Shown piece by piece: positions 8,365 to 16,363 of a DNA stretch of 64,000 nt (position 1 is its first letter; every line of letters begins with the position of its first letter). The notes under the pieces were generated by a model that saw only the letters and a program-made list of their open reading frames with translations, searched no databases and was not told the DNA's origin. Source of the stretch: Bacteroidales bacterium (lineage in GTDB: Bacteria > Bacteroidota > Bacteroidia > Bacteroidales > TTA-H9). Made by a program: the position numbers and the translations under genes. The stretch lies in NCBI GenBank assembly GCA_030656615.1, contig JAUSOY010000084.1, positions 30,039 through 94,038 of the forward strand, given 5' to 3'.

Positions 8365-10272
8365 TTAGTGATTATCCATATAAACAATTAATACTGAGAT
8401 ATCTGAAGGTGAAACACCGTCAATTCTACTCGCCTGACCAATTGTTAATGGCCTATACTTTTGGAGCTTTTCACGAGCCTCCAATGATAGTGATTGTAGT
8501 GCTTTATATTCAAAATTTATTGGGATCTTTAAATCTTCAAAGCGATTTATCCTTCCGGCAACTTCCAGTTCTTTTGCAATATACGAATTATACTTTATCA
8601 AGATCTCTACCTCATCTATCACTTCGGAACTCGACGCTCTAAATATCGCACGATCTGGCTCTGCTAATTGAAATTCTAAAAAAGGAATTATACTTCTTAA
8701 GCCAACTTGTGGCCGCAACAAAAGACTCTCAAACGATATTTGCTTTTCGAGTGCAACACTTCCAATATCAGTCAAGTGTTGATTAACTTTTGCCTCTGGT
8801 AAAATAATCAGGTTCTTTACAATTCCTGTTAGCTCAGCTATACGCTTATATTTGTTCTCAAACAGGTTCATCCTCTCTTTTGAAGCTAAGCCAATTGAAA
8901 ACGCACGTGGAGTTAGTCGGTAATCAGCGTTATCCTGTCTCAATAATGTTCGGAATTCCGCTCTTGACGTGAACATCCGATATGGTTCCTCAATATTTTT
9001 GGTTACTAAATCATCGATAAGCACGCCAATATATGCTTCTGAACGTTTCAATTGAAAGGCCGGAAGTTTATATGATTTCATATGCGCGTTAATCCCGGCA
9101 ATTAATCCCTGCGCTGCGGCTTCTTCATAACCCGTAGTTCCGTTAACCTGTCCAGCAAAAAATAAATTTTCGACTATTTTCGACTGGAGACATGTGTCCA
9201 ATTGTTCCGGATGAAAAAAATCATATTCAATGGCGTATCCGGGTCTAAAGAACTTTACATTTTCGAGACCTTCGATTTGTCTTAATGCCGAAATTTGAAT
9301 TTCATCCGGGAGTGAAGAGGAAAATCCACTGATATAATATTCTATGGTAGTACGTCCATCGGGTTCCAAAAATAGCTGATGTGATTCTTTTGAACTAAAA
9401 CGATATAGCTTATCCTCAATGGAAGGACAATACCGGGGGCCTCGGCCAGAAATGGTACCACTGAACATTGGCGAAAATTCAAATCCCTTTTCCAGTATTT
9501 TATGAGTAGCACTATTAGTATACGCCAAATAACAAGGCCGTTGAACAAATTCCTTTGGGATTTCCAGAAATGAAAAACCTCCAGGAGGATCATCTCCTGG
9601 TTGAATGGCAAGTTTTGAGAAATCAATAGAACGTCCATCGATACGTGGTGAAGTTCCGGTTTTTAGTCTTCCGGATTTAATTCCGAGAGAAGCAAGATGT
9701 TGTGTAAGAGGGTTTGAAGCTCTATCCCCCATTCGTCCGCCTTCAAATTTCTTTGTGCCAATATGAATTCGGCCATTTAAAAAAGTGCCTGCGGTAAGTA
9801 TCACCGTCTGTGAATATATTGAATATCCCATTTCAGTAATAATACCTTTTAGCTTCCCTTCTTCAATAATAAGATCAACCACCTGGTCCTGGAGAAAGTC
9901 AAGATTTTGAATGCTCTCCAAAACTTCACGCCAGTACATACTAAACAACATTCGATCGTTCTGGGCTCTTGGACTCCACATGGCCGGTCCCTTTGACATA
10001 TTCAGCATCCGGAATTGTATCATGGATTTATCAGAGACGATTCCTGTAAATCCACCTAATGCATCTATCTCACGAACAATCTGACCCTTTGCAATGCCAC
10101 CAATACTTGGATTGCATGACATTTGTGCAAGTTGAGCGAGATTCATAGTAATAAGGAGCACCCTTGACCCAAGATTGGCGGCGGCGGCGGCGGCTTCGCA
10201 ACCAGCATGCCCTCCACCAATCACAATACAATCGTAGTCCTGAAAAAGCTTAGAATGTTCCACGTGAAACAA
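8365..10272 (-). CDS. mnmG: tRNA uridine-5-carboxymethylaminomethyl modification enzyme MnmG
   Basis: The FAD-dependent partner of MnmE, installing cmnm5 groups on the wobble uridine of several tRNAs in the cytoplasm. Evidence: the dinucleotide-binding GGGHAGCEAA at about 19-28, CNPSIGGIAKGQIVREIDALGG, the conserved FLNGRIHIG, GTSPRIDG and DPPGGFSF, and the C-terminal GQASRIDGVSPSDIS. At 635 residues it is full length. The first codon of the frame is TTG at 10272 (TTG-TTT-CAC-GTG-GAA-CAT, giving MFHVEH). A GTG at 10263 is the alternative. No ATG precedes the Rossmann motif. The 5' end is also a perfect parS palindrome. Only 2 bases separate it from ybeY. Confidence 0.97.
   Translation of the reverse strand: MFHVEHSKLFQDYDCIVIGGGHAGCEAAAAAANLGSRVLLITMNLAQLAQMSCNPSIGGIAKGQIVREIDALGGFTGIVSDKSMIQFRMLNMSKGPAMWSPRAQNDRMLFSMYWREVLESIQNLDFLQDQVVDLIIEEGKLKGIITEMGYSIYSQTVILTAGTFLNGRIHIGTKKFEGGRMGDRASNPLTQHLASLGIKSGRLKTGTSPRIDGRSIDFSKLAIQPGDDPPGGFSFLEIPKEFVQRPCYLAYTNSATHKILEKGFEFSPMFSGTISGRGPRYCPSIEDKLYRFSSKESHQLFLEPDGRTTIEYYISGFSSSLPDEIQISALRQIEGLENVKFFRPGYAIEYDFFHPEQLDTCLQSKIVENLFFAGQVNGTTGYEEAAAQGLIAGINAHMKSYKLPAFQLKRSEAYIGVLIDDLVTKNIEEPYRMFTSRAEFRTLLRQDNADYRLTPRAFSIGLASKERMNLFENKYKRIAELTGIVKNLIILPEAKVNQHLTDIGSVALEKQISFESLLLRPQVGLRSIIPFLEFQLAEPDRAIFRASSSEVIDEVEILIKYNSYIAKELEVAGRINRFEDLKIPINFEYKALQSLSLEAREKLQKYRPLTIGQASRIDGVSPSDISVLIVYMDNH
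10256..10271. other. parS site (consensus match) inside the mnmG 5' end
   Basis: TGTTCCACGTGAAACA matches the parS consensus TGTTNCACGTGAAACA at every position. On the minus strand it supplies codons 1-6 of mnmG. parS sites cluster near replication origins in most bacteria, and this one lies about 36 kb from the putative oriC at 46.5-47.0 kb. Confidence 0.85.
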
Positions 10273-10274
10273 AA

Positions 10275-10706
10275 TTAGAGCCCAAGACTGGCTGCACGTG
10301 ATAAATAAAAATCTTCCTTAGCTCTGATGCGTTCTATATCCTCTGCTTCATGATCATTATATCCACATAAATGGAGGATTCCGTGCAATATTACACGCAG
10401 GACTTCCTTGCCCATAGCAATATTCAATCCCTCAGCGTTTTCGCGAATTCTTTCGACAGAAATAAATAATTCTCCGCTAATATTCTGATTTTCAGTAGTA
10501 TTGAATGTGATTATATCTGTGTAATAATCATGCTGAAGATACTCCTTGTTTAATTTGAGTAAATACTCATCGGAGCAAAATATAATATTTATGTCTCCCA
10601 TAACAATTTGTTCATGGAAACATAACTCTTGTAGTAATGTACGTATCTTGCCTTTATGTTTGGGCTTGAAAGAAATATCCTCTTCGAAAAAATAAATCTT
10701 AGACAT
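10275..10706 (-). CDS. ybeY: Endoribonuclease YbeY (rRNA maturation factor)
   Basis: A single-strand-specific zinc endoribonuclease needed for 16S rRNA 3' processing and ribosome quality control. The UPF0054 signature is present with the three zinc-binding histidines: H108-GIL-H112-LCGYND-H118. The upstream region carries the expected YYTDIITF strand. It is 143 residues from the ATG at 10706; a second ATG at 10718 would add four residues. The frame is open further upstream, but a start there would overlap deeply with the preceding gene, whose stop is at 10699. The mnmG start follows after 2 bases. Confidence 0.94.
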   Translation of the reverse strand: MSKIYFFEEDISFKPKHKGKIRTLLQELCFHEQIVMGDINIIFCSDEYLLKLNKEYLQHDYYTDIITFNTTENQNISGELFISVERIRENAEGLNIAMGKEVLRVILHGILHLCGYNDHEAEDIERIRAKEDFYLSRAASLGL

Positions 10707-11163
10707 TTTTGCTGACATTTTGGTCAGCAAAGTTACGCTTAAATGCGTCAATAAGTTTAATACGCTGACTAACCTCTTCGGGGTGTATCGAATTCATTCC
10801 AAACCATACGGAGATTTGTGCTTCAACAGGATGAATAAGCGAGCCATCCGTAACATATTCCAGGAAGTGAAAAGTGGCATTCCGAAGTATTACAAGAAAA
10901 CTTTGTGGGGTCGCTTCATTCTTTCCAAAATCAGCCACAAAATCAATGTACAAATTTCTTTGCCGAATTTGGTCATTAATATATAAACCTTTTAAAGAAG
11001 GATATTCAGCCGTAAGGTTTTTAAAAAAGCTAACTACCTCATCTACAGAAATGAGAATACAGCCGAAGTATGATTGATTCAGATAATATTTATCTGAAAT
11101 TTCTTCAACTATCGCTTCAACTGCTGCGTTTTCTGTTAAATCAATCCAACGGCTAGATTTCAT
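10699..11163 (-). CDS. Degenerate GHKL (anti-sigma-like) ATPase-fold protein
   Basis: 154 residues with no confident catalytic motif. The N-terminal half (AIVEEISDKYYLNQSYFGCILISVDE) follows the pattern seen in small HATPase/anti-sigma-type proteins, where the next residues would be the N box (EAVNNAIxHGN). Here that segment reads DEVVSFFKNL, so the Asn ligand for Mg-ATP is absent. No DxGxG is seen later (the corresponding region is YIDFVADFGKNEATPQ). From recollection many Bacteroidota have an ATP-binding protein of this size between ybeY and the DUF4175 gene. I infer a relative that has lost nucleotide binding. It lies between those same neighbours, 6 bases after the DUF4175 stop. Confidence 0.6.
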   Translation of the reverse strand: MKSSRWIDLTENAAVEAIVEEISDKYYLNQSYFGCILISVDEVVSFFKNLTAEYPSLKGLYINDQIRQRNLYIDFVADFGKNEATPQSFLVILRNATFHFLEYVTDGSLIHPVEAQISVWFGMNSIHPEEVSQRIKLIDAFKRNFADQNVSKNV

Positions 11164-11169
11164 AAAGTA

Positions 11170-14100
11170 TTAATTTACAATAACTTTAGTAGAATAAAAC
11201 GGCTGAAGTCTAATGCTTTGCCTTTGCAATTGTTCGGCATCAAACTTAAACTTGTTTTTATCTTTATACAAGTTTTTTTCATTTTTGTTACCACTTTTTT
11301 GATTTTTCCCTTCCTTCGACAAACGCTGGTCGGATAACTCTTCCTTTTGCCGAACGGCTTTTTCAAAATCAAGCAGTCTGGTTTCTATACGATGCGATTG
11401 CTCCAATAGTTTCGCCTGATCAACTTTTCTTGATAAAATATTTTTTTCCAATTCCGACATTTCTTTGGCCAGGTCATCACCCATCTTATTGAGGGGTTTA
11501 CTTCCCCCTTCATTTTGCAATGCCTGTAGCATAGCCTGAAGTGCCTGACGAATTGCATATTGTTGATTCATCAGCTCAAAAACCGCTTTATTACCCATCG
11601 ATTGCTGCCCAGACTTGCCTTCCTTCATTTTTTCAGACAATTTACCCTGTTCTTCAGACATCTTCTTCCCTTCCGAGCCACTCTTCGGCTTTTTTTTCTT
11701 TTTGCAACTCCCGCCGCTCATCGAACAGCTATTGTCATCCTGCTGGAGCTGATCAAGTATATCCATTAATATAAGACTCAGTTCATTCATCGAATATACA
11801 GCAGATTGAATGGTAATCCTTGGGTTAGCAATGGTGGTTAACTGCTGCAGTACGTCCTTAATTACTCTTGATTTACGCTGAACATAAAACAGAACCATGG
11901 CCTCATCCTTAAACATAGCATCAATTGAATCAGATAGCTTGTTAAACCCTTGAGAAACATCTTTTAGTGTTCTATATTTATCAAGAGCGCTATTAGGGCC
12001 TGATGTATTAAACGGATTTACAAGTTCCGTAGAGGTTTTGCTAAGATCGGTAAGATCGTAAATGAACTTTTTTAAATTCTCTTCGGAAATCGATGTTTGC
12101 TCCTTTTCGTCTTCACTCTTACCGAACATCTCCTTCATTTTCTCAAGATTCTCTGAATTTTTCTGGAGATTTTTCTGCTGTTCCCCTGTTTTTTTTCCTT
12201 TAGACTCAGAAAAATTATCTTTGACCTCCTTGCTAAGTTCTTCAGCCTTTTTTGAAAGACTATCCAGCTTTCCGGTTTTCTGAAGCGCTGTAATACCTTT
12301 TTGCAATTCTTCTGTCAGCTTTTTCAAATCCTCAAGCTTTAGACTACCAATTCCCTCTTTTGAACCAAGCAAAGAATCGTTACGTTGCTTCAAATCGTCG
12401 GTTTTATTAAACAAGGCTTCCTTCAATTGCTTTAATAATTCTTTTTGGAGCAAACTCTCTGCCATTTTTAAATCCGACTTCGTTTGTTCATTTTTAAGTT
12501 CCATACTCTTTAAAAACTCCAGTAAGTCCTTTGTTGTTTTAAGTTCCTGGGGCGTCTCGTTATTCAATTTCGATAAATCCTCCAATAAATCTCTCAACAC
12601 TTCTCTTTCGGGCTCCGTAGGTGCTTTTGTAAGGTCCTCATTAAGCATTTTAAGGCCGTCCTGAAGAATTTTTGATACTTCCTGAAGCATCTTCTCGTAA
12701 CTTTCCCGAGCACGGCTAATGTCATCCTTTTTAGCCCAATCCGCGTTTTGGGATCCGGGTGCCGATTCGCGAATTAATTCAAGTTGTTTTTTGAAAGCTT
12801 CACTCTTCTCACCCAAAGAAGAAAACATGCTGTCATTTTGAATTATGGAAGGTGCCAAATCAAACAATCGAACATATGGATTATCAAACTCCTGACTTCG
12901 TGTAATATTTGAAACAGGACTGCAATTATCCGCTAAAACAAAGACAAACCGGTAAGGCCATTCGCTAAACATCTCCCTTGGAAGCTCATAACTAAAGAAA
13001 AGCGGATTACCTTCTACCGGTAATTGAATTTTCTTAATAATGTTATCACCAGGATACATAAACTCAATCCATAACGACCGCAGTCCATAATCATCAGAAC
13101 CTTGAATACCGTATGAATAATCATTGGAATCGAGATCGTAAGCCTCAGAAACACCAAGGGCCGGAGGTAAATCAGAATTAACAAATATTGGAATCTTCAA
13201 AGTATCGAGCCCAAATGAACTCAGCTTTGGATAGAAAAACACAATATCCGACTGAAGTGCCGTAAATGAAATTCGTGTTATTGTTGTCTCAAACAACAAT
13301 TTTATATCCGAGCTTGCCTCGGCTAATAATGGCGTTATTCCATTATGAGCCACTTCTATACTAACTCTTGAACCCCTGATAACATTTAAATCCCTAGCTC
13401 CCAAGAAATGTTCTTCCTCTTTTAACGTATACTTTGGGGGCGTGACAGTGATAGCTACAGAGGTGATTTCGGCGTATTGAATAAATTCAAAAGAAAAACC
13501 ATCGGATAAATACCCAGGGTAACTAATACAAAAATGACTATCAGAAGCATCGGGAACAAGGGTGCAAGAATATACCTCTCGTTGCTGGTTCGGAAGCATT
13601 CTTATTTGCTGGCCTTTATAATTCAAAACAAGATAATCGGAACGAAAATCCATCTCCAATTTGACAATGAGTTGGAATGTTTCACCACTACGCACTTTTA
13701 AATCCGGGTTAAGAATATAAAGTCGTAACAGCTGATTTTTTGTAAATATCCTGTTGAAATGTAGTAAACGGCCTGAGGAACCGCTCAAACGATTCATCCC
13801 CGGAAGAAATAATAGAATTGAAGCGGCTGTAGAAACATAAAAGAACATTGGAATAAACCGTTTCAGAGGCAATCGGAGCCTTTCAATAAGCTTCGCCTCC
13901 AAAATACTGTTTTCCTTTTGATTTACGGCCTCCTGAGCCAAGAAAGAATCCTTAAGCATTCGAAGTTGGAAATAAGAAAAGAAAACATCTGACGTATATA
14001 ATCCGGAATTTCGAATCTTGTCTAAAATAACCAAGCTTCCTTTATCGTCTGAAATCTTTCGGATTGTATAAAGTGCTTTAAATGAAAAATAAAGCAAATA

Positions 14101-14301
14101 AACGATTGCAGAGCCGCTAAAAACCGCAAAAAAGCTCTGACGGAAAAACACTGGAAAATAGACATACGATTCTATCCATGCCATGGATATCCATAATAAA
14201 GCTGCAAACCCTAATAATAATAACAGCCTGGCAAAAAAATCAAGCCAAATAAATCTCTTAAATTTTCGAAGAATATCGAAATGTACAGAAATGCGGGGCA
14301 T
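11170..14301 (-). CDS. DUF4175 family membrane protein with long coiled coil
   Basis: 1043 residues. Two transmembrane helices lie at about 18-40 and 52-75 and a third at about 148-167 (FIPMFFYVSTAASILLFLPG). A beta-rich, probably extracytoplasmic Ig-like region spans roughly 170-470. A long Lys/Glu/Leu-rich coiled coil covers about 500-780. A low-complexity Gly/Ser/Lys section then includes SMSGGSCKKKKKPKSGSEGK, followed by a helical C-terminus. This is the layout of the DUF4175 family of Bacteroidota, whose function is not established. It is the first gene of the minus-strand run and diverges from the acyltransferase gene at 14.6 kb. Confidence 0.82.
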   Translation of the reverse strand: MPRISVHFDILRKFKRFIWLDFFARLLLLLGFAALLWISMAWIESYVYFPVFFRQSFFAVFSGSAIVYLLYFSFKALYTIRKISDDKGSLVILDKIRNSGLYTSDVFFSYFQLRMLKDSFLAQEAVNQKENSILEAKLIERLRLPLKRFIPMFFYVSTAASILLFLPGMNRLSGSSGRLLHFNRIFTKNQLLRLYILNPDLKVRSGETFQLIVKLEMDFRSDYLVLNYKGQQIRMLPNQQREVYSCTLVPDASDSHFCISYPGYLSDGFSFEFIQYAEITSVAITVTPPKYTLKEEEHFLGARDLNVIRGSRVSIEVAHNGITPLLAEASSDIKLLFETTITRISFTALQSDIVFFYPKLSSFGLDTLKIPIFVNSDLPPALGVSEAYDLDSNDYSYGIQGSDDYGLRSLWIEFMYPGDNIIKKIQLPVEGNPLFFSYELPREMFSEWPYRFVFVLADNCSPVSNITRSQEFDNPYVRLFDLAPSIIQNDSMFSSLGEKSEAFKKQLELIRESAPGSQNADWAKKDDISRARESYEKMLQEVSKILQDGLKMLNEDLTKAPTEPEREVLRDLLEDLSKLNNETPQELKTTKDLLEFLKSMELKNEQTKSDLKMAESLLQKELLKQLKEALFNKTDDLKQRNDSLLGSKEGIGSLKLEDLKKLTEELQKGITALQKTGKLDSLSKKAEELSKEVKDNFSESKGKKTGEQQKNLQKNSENLEKMKEMFGKSEDEKEQTSISEENLKKFIYDLTDLSKTSTELVNPFNTSGPNSALDKYRTLKDVSQGFNKLSDSIDAMFKDEAMVLFYVQRKSRVIKDVLQQLTTIANPRITIQSAVYSMNELSLILMDILDQLQQDDNSCSMSGGSCKKKKKPKSGSEGKKMSEEQGKLSEKMKEGKSGQQSMGNKAVFELMNQQYAIRQALQAMLQALQNEGGSKPLNKMGDDLAKEMSELEKNILSRKVDQAKLLEQSHRIETRLLDFEKAVRQKEELSDQRLSKEGKNQKSGNKNEKNLYKDKNKFKFDAEQLQRQSIRLQPFYSTKVIVN

Positions 14302-14525
14302 CGTTGAGCGAATATTATTAACTTGCTAAATAAAAATAAAACGCCTAAGAATCAGTCATTCTTAAACCATTTCAGATCCAATATGTCTACTGAATGCGAT
14401 TTAAGTGCTATGAATATTAATAATTCTATTTGGAATCCTCCTGCAAAGTTAACAACTTCGTCTTTGCATAAGCGAATCTGTTCATGTGAACCTCAGGAGA
14501 AACCCGTTTAAAAAAGGAAAATTCG

Positions 14526-14533
14526 TACTTTTG
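14526..14533 (+). promoter_or_regulatory. Bacteroidota -7 element before the acyltransferase gene
   Basis: TACTTTTG matches TAnnTTTG. The predicted start of transcription is near 14540, about 34 bases before the ATG at 14574. The matching -33 TTG is not clear. Confidence 0.5.
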
Positions 14534-14573
14534 CTGATCAAATGAATTTGATTGAATCAATGGATTGCCAAAG

Positions 14574-16352
14574 ATGCTAATACGACCGGAAGATATAAAT
14601 AACACCTCACCGTTATTGAAACGCCTTAATAGTCAGTGGCTTGCAAAATCAATTATGTGGCTTTTAGGCATTAATCGGCTCAACCGTGCGTATTCTACTC
14701 TCATGAATTCGGATGGGCAAAGCCTTGATGAATTACTTCAAATTTTGGATCTACAATATGAGGTTACCGAATCAGACTTAAAACGTATTCCGCTGAAAGG
14801 CGCATTTCTAACTGTTTCTAACCATCCATTTGGTGGTGCTGACGGAATCATATTAGCGCACTTAATTAGTGGTGTTCGTCCTGATTTTAAAATACTTGCA
14901 AACTTTCTTCTTTCGCGAATTGCCCCCCTTGCGAAATATTTTATACCACTGAACCCATTTGAAGAGTATAAAAACAGCGGAATGAATCTTACCGGACTCC
15001 GGGGAGCATTTACACATCTGCATGATGGTGGCCCTATAGGTCTCTTTCCTGCCGGAGAAGTATCAAGCATTAAAACCAGATCTTTTCGAATACAAGACAA
15101 GGCATGGCAGGATACGATAATCCGCTTTGTTAAAAAAACAGCTGTTCCCGTACTACCAATTTACTTTGATGGATTCAATTCCAAACGCTTTTACTTTTTC
15201 GGACTGATACATCCACGCCTTAGAACCATTTTGATTCCGAGAGAGCTGTTCACAAAAAGTGGCCGTAAAATAAAGATCAGAATAGGAAATCCAATTCCTC
15301 CGTCTACAATTTCTGAAATGGAATCCATTAAAGATATCCGGTTATTTCTTCGTAATGCAACCTATAACCTTCGTTTGATTTACAAAGAGAAAGAAATATT
15401 TGCCCCACTTCCTCCTCATTTTGAGGAAGAGATTATTCCGCCCATATCCGAAATAATTTTAAAAAAGGAAGTAGAGTCATTAAATGAACATTTACTGTTC
15501 TCTGTAAAGGATTATGATGTGTTTTGCACCCAGAAAATCAATATTCCGAATATAATGGCCGAAATTGGCCGTTTGCGCGAAACCACCTATCGCGATGTAG
15601 GAGAAGGTACCAGTAAAAAAACTGATTTGGATCGCTTTGATGAATATTTTCATCAGTTATTTATCTGGGACAACATCAATTATAAAATTGTTGGGGCGTA
15701 TCGAATAGGACTGGGCCGAGAAATAATTGCCCAGCACGGACTGGAAGGCTTTTATATTAACAGCCTTTTTTATATTGATAAATCGATGGAGCCCATAATG
15801 ACAAACGCATTGGAATTGGGGCGCTCATTTATTGTAAAAGAGTACCAGCGTAAAGCAATGCCATTATTTATGCTCTGGAAAGGTCTGTTTGCTTTATTAC
15901 TAAAACATGATTACCGATATCTGATAGGCCCGGTAAGCATCAGTGGTAAATTTTCGAACGTTTCTAAAGCTCTGGTCTCTGAATTTCTCAAGGCATTCTA
16001 CTTCAATCAAGAAGTAGCCCCTTTGATAAAAAACCGGGTTAAAACCCAAATAAAACTTGATAAGGAAATAGATAAGGAATCTTTTCTGAAAGCCACTAAT
16101 GGCGATTTTGCGAAACTCGATAAGTATATTCAAAGCATAGACCCATCATATACTACCCCCGTTTTAGTAAAGCAATACGTGAGTATGCTTAATACCCGGG
16201 CTATTGGCTTTAATGTAGATCCCGAATTTAACAATTGTCTGGATGCGCTTATGATGATAAACATCACAGAAGCCCCAAAACAGTTTGTTGAGTCTCTTTC
16301 AAAAGACATGAAGGATACCAAATTAGACAAATTATTAGAAGAATTACAGTAA
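14574..16352 (+). CDS. Two-domain acyltransferase: PlsC-like plus GNAT/OlsB-like (OlsF-type)
   Basis: 592 residues from the ATG at 14574; a TTG nine bases upstream would add MPK. The N-terminal half is a lysophospholipid-acyltransferase domain with NHPFGGADG (about 82-90), a PlsC-family His/Asp site, and GPIGLFPAGEVS further on. The C-terminal half (from about 300) is a GNAT N-acyltransferase of the OlsB/hemolysin type (IGRLRETTYRDVGEG, YRIGLG, ELGRSFI). This fusion matches OlsF-type enzymes, which N-acylate an amino acid such as ornithine or glycine with a 3-hydroxyacyl chain and then O-acylate it to an aminolipid. The amino acid used cannot be told from sequence. The gene precedes ileS by 11 bases. 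Confidence 0.83.
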   Translation: MLIRPEDINNTSPLLKRLNSQWLAKSIMWLLGINRLNRAYSTLMNSDGQSLDELLQILDLQYEVTESDLKRIPLKGAFLTVSNHPFGGADGIILAHLISGVRPDFKILANFLLSRIAPLAKYFIPLNPFEEYKNSGMNLTGLRGAFTHLHDGGPIGLFPAGEVSSIKTRSFRIQDKAWQDTIIRFVKKTAVPVLPIYFDGFNSKRFYFFGLIHPRLRTILIPRELFTKSGRKIKIRIGNPIPPSTISEMESIKDIRLFLRNATYNLRLIYKEKEIFAPLPPHFEEEIIPPISEIILKKEVESLNEHLLFSVKDYDVFCTQKINIPNIMAEIGRLRETTYRDVGEGTSKKTDLDRFDEYFHQLFIWDNINYKIVGAYRIGLGREIIAQHGLEGFYINSLFYIDKSMEPIMTNALELGRSFIVKEYQRKAMPLFMLWKGLFALLLKHDYRYLIGPVSISGKFSNVSKALVSEFLKAFYFNQEVAPLIKNRVKTQIKLDKEIDKESFLKATNGDFAKLDKYIQSIDPSYTTPVLVKQYVSMLNTRAIGFNVDPEFNNCLDALMMINITEAPKQFVESLSKDMKDTKLDKLLEELQ

Positions 16353-16363
16353 ATTACACTCTT

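Noticed and set aside
10170..10195. Run of GCC/GGC triplets as a microsatellite
   Set aside because: It encodes the conserved Ala run after GGGHAGCEA in MnmG and is explained by the protein.
14323..14511. 62-codon frame in the divergent gap before the acyltransferase gene
   Set aside because: Asn/Ser-rich random-looking sequence within a promoter region, with no ribosome site.
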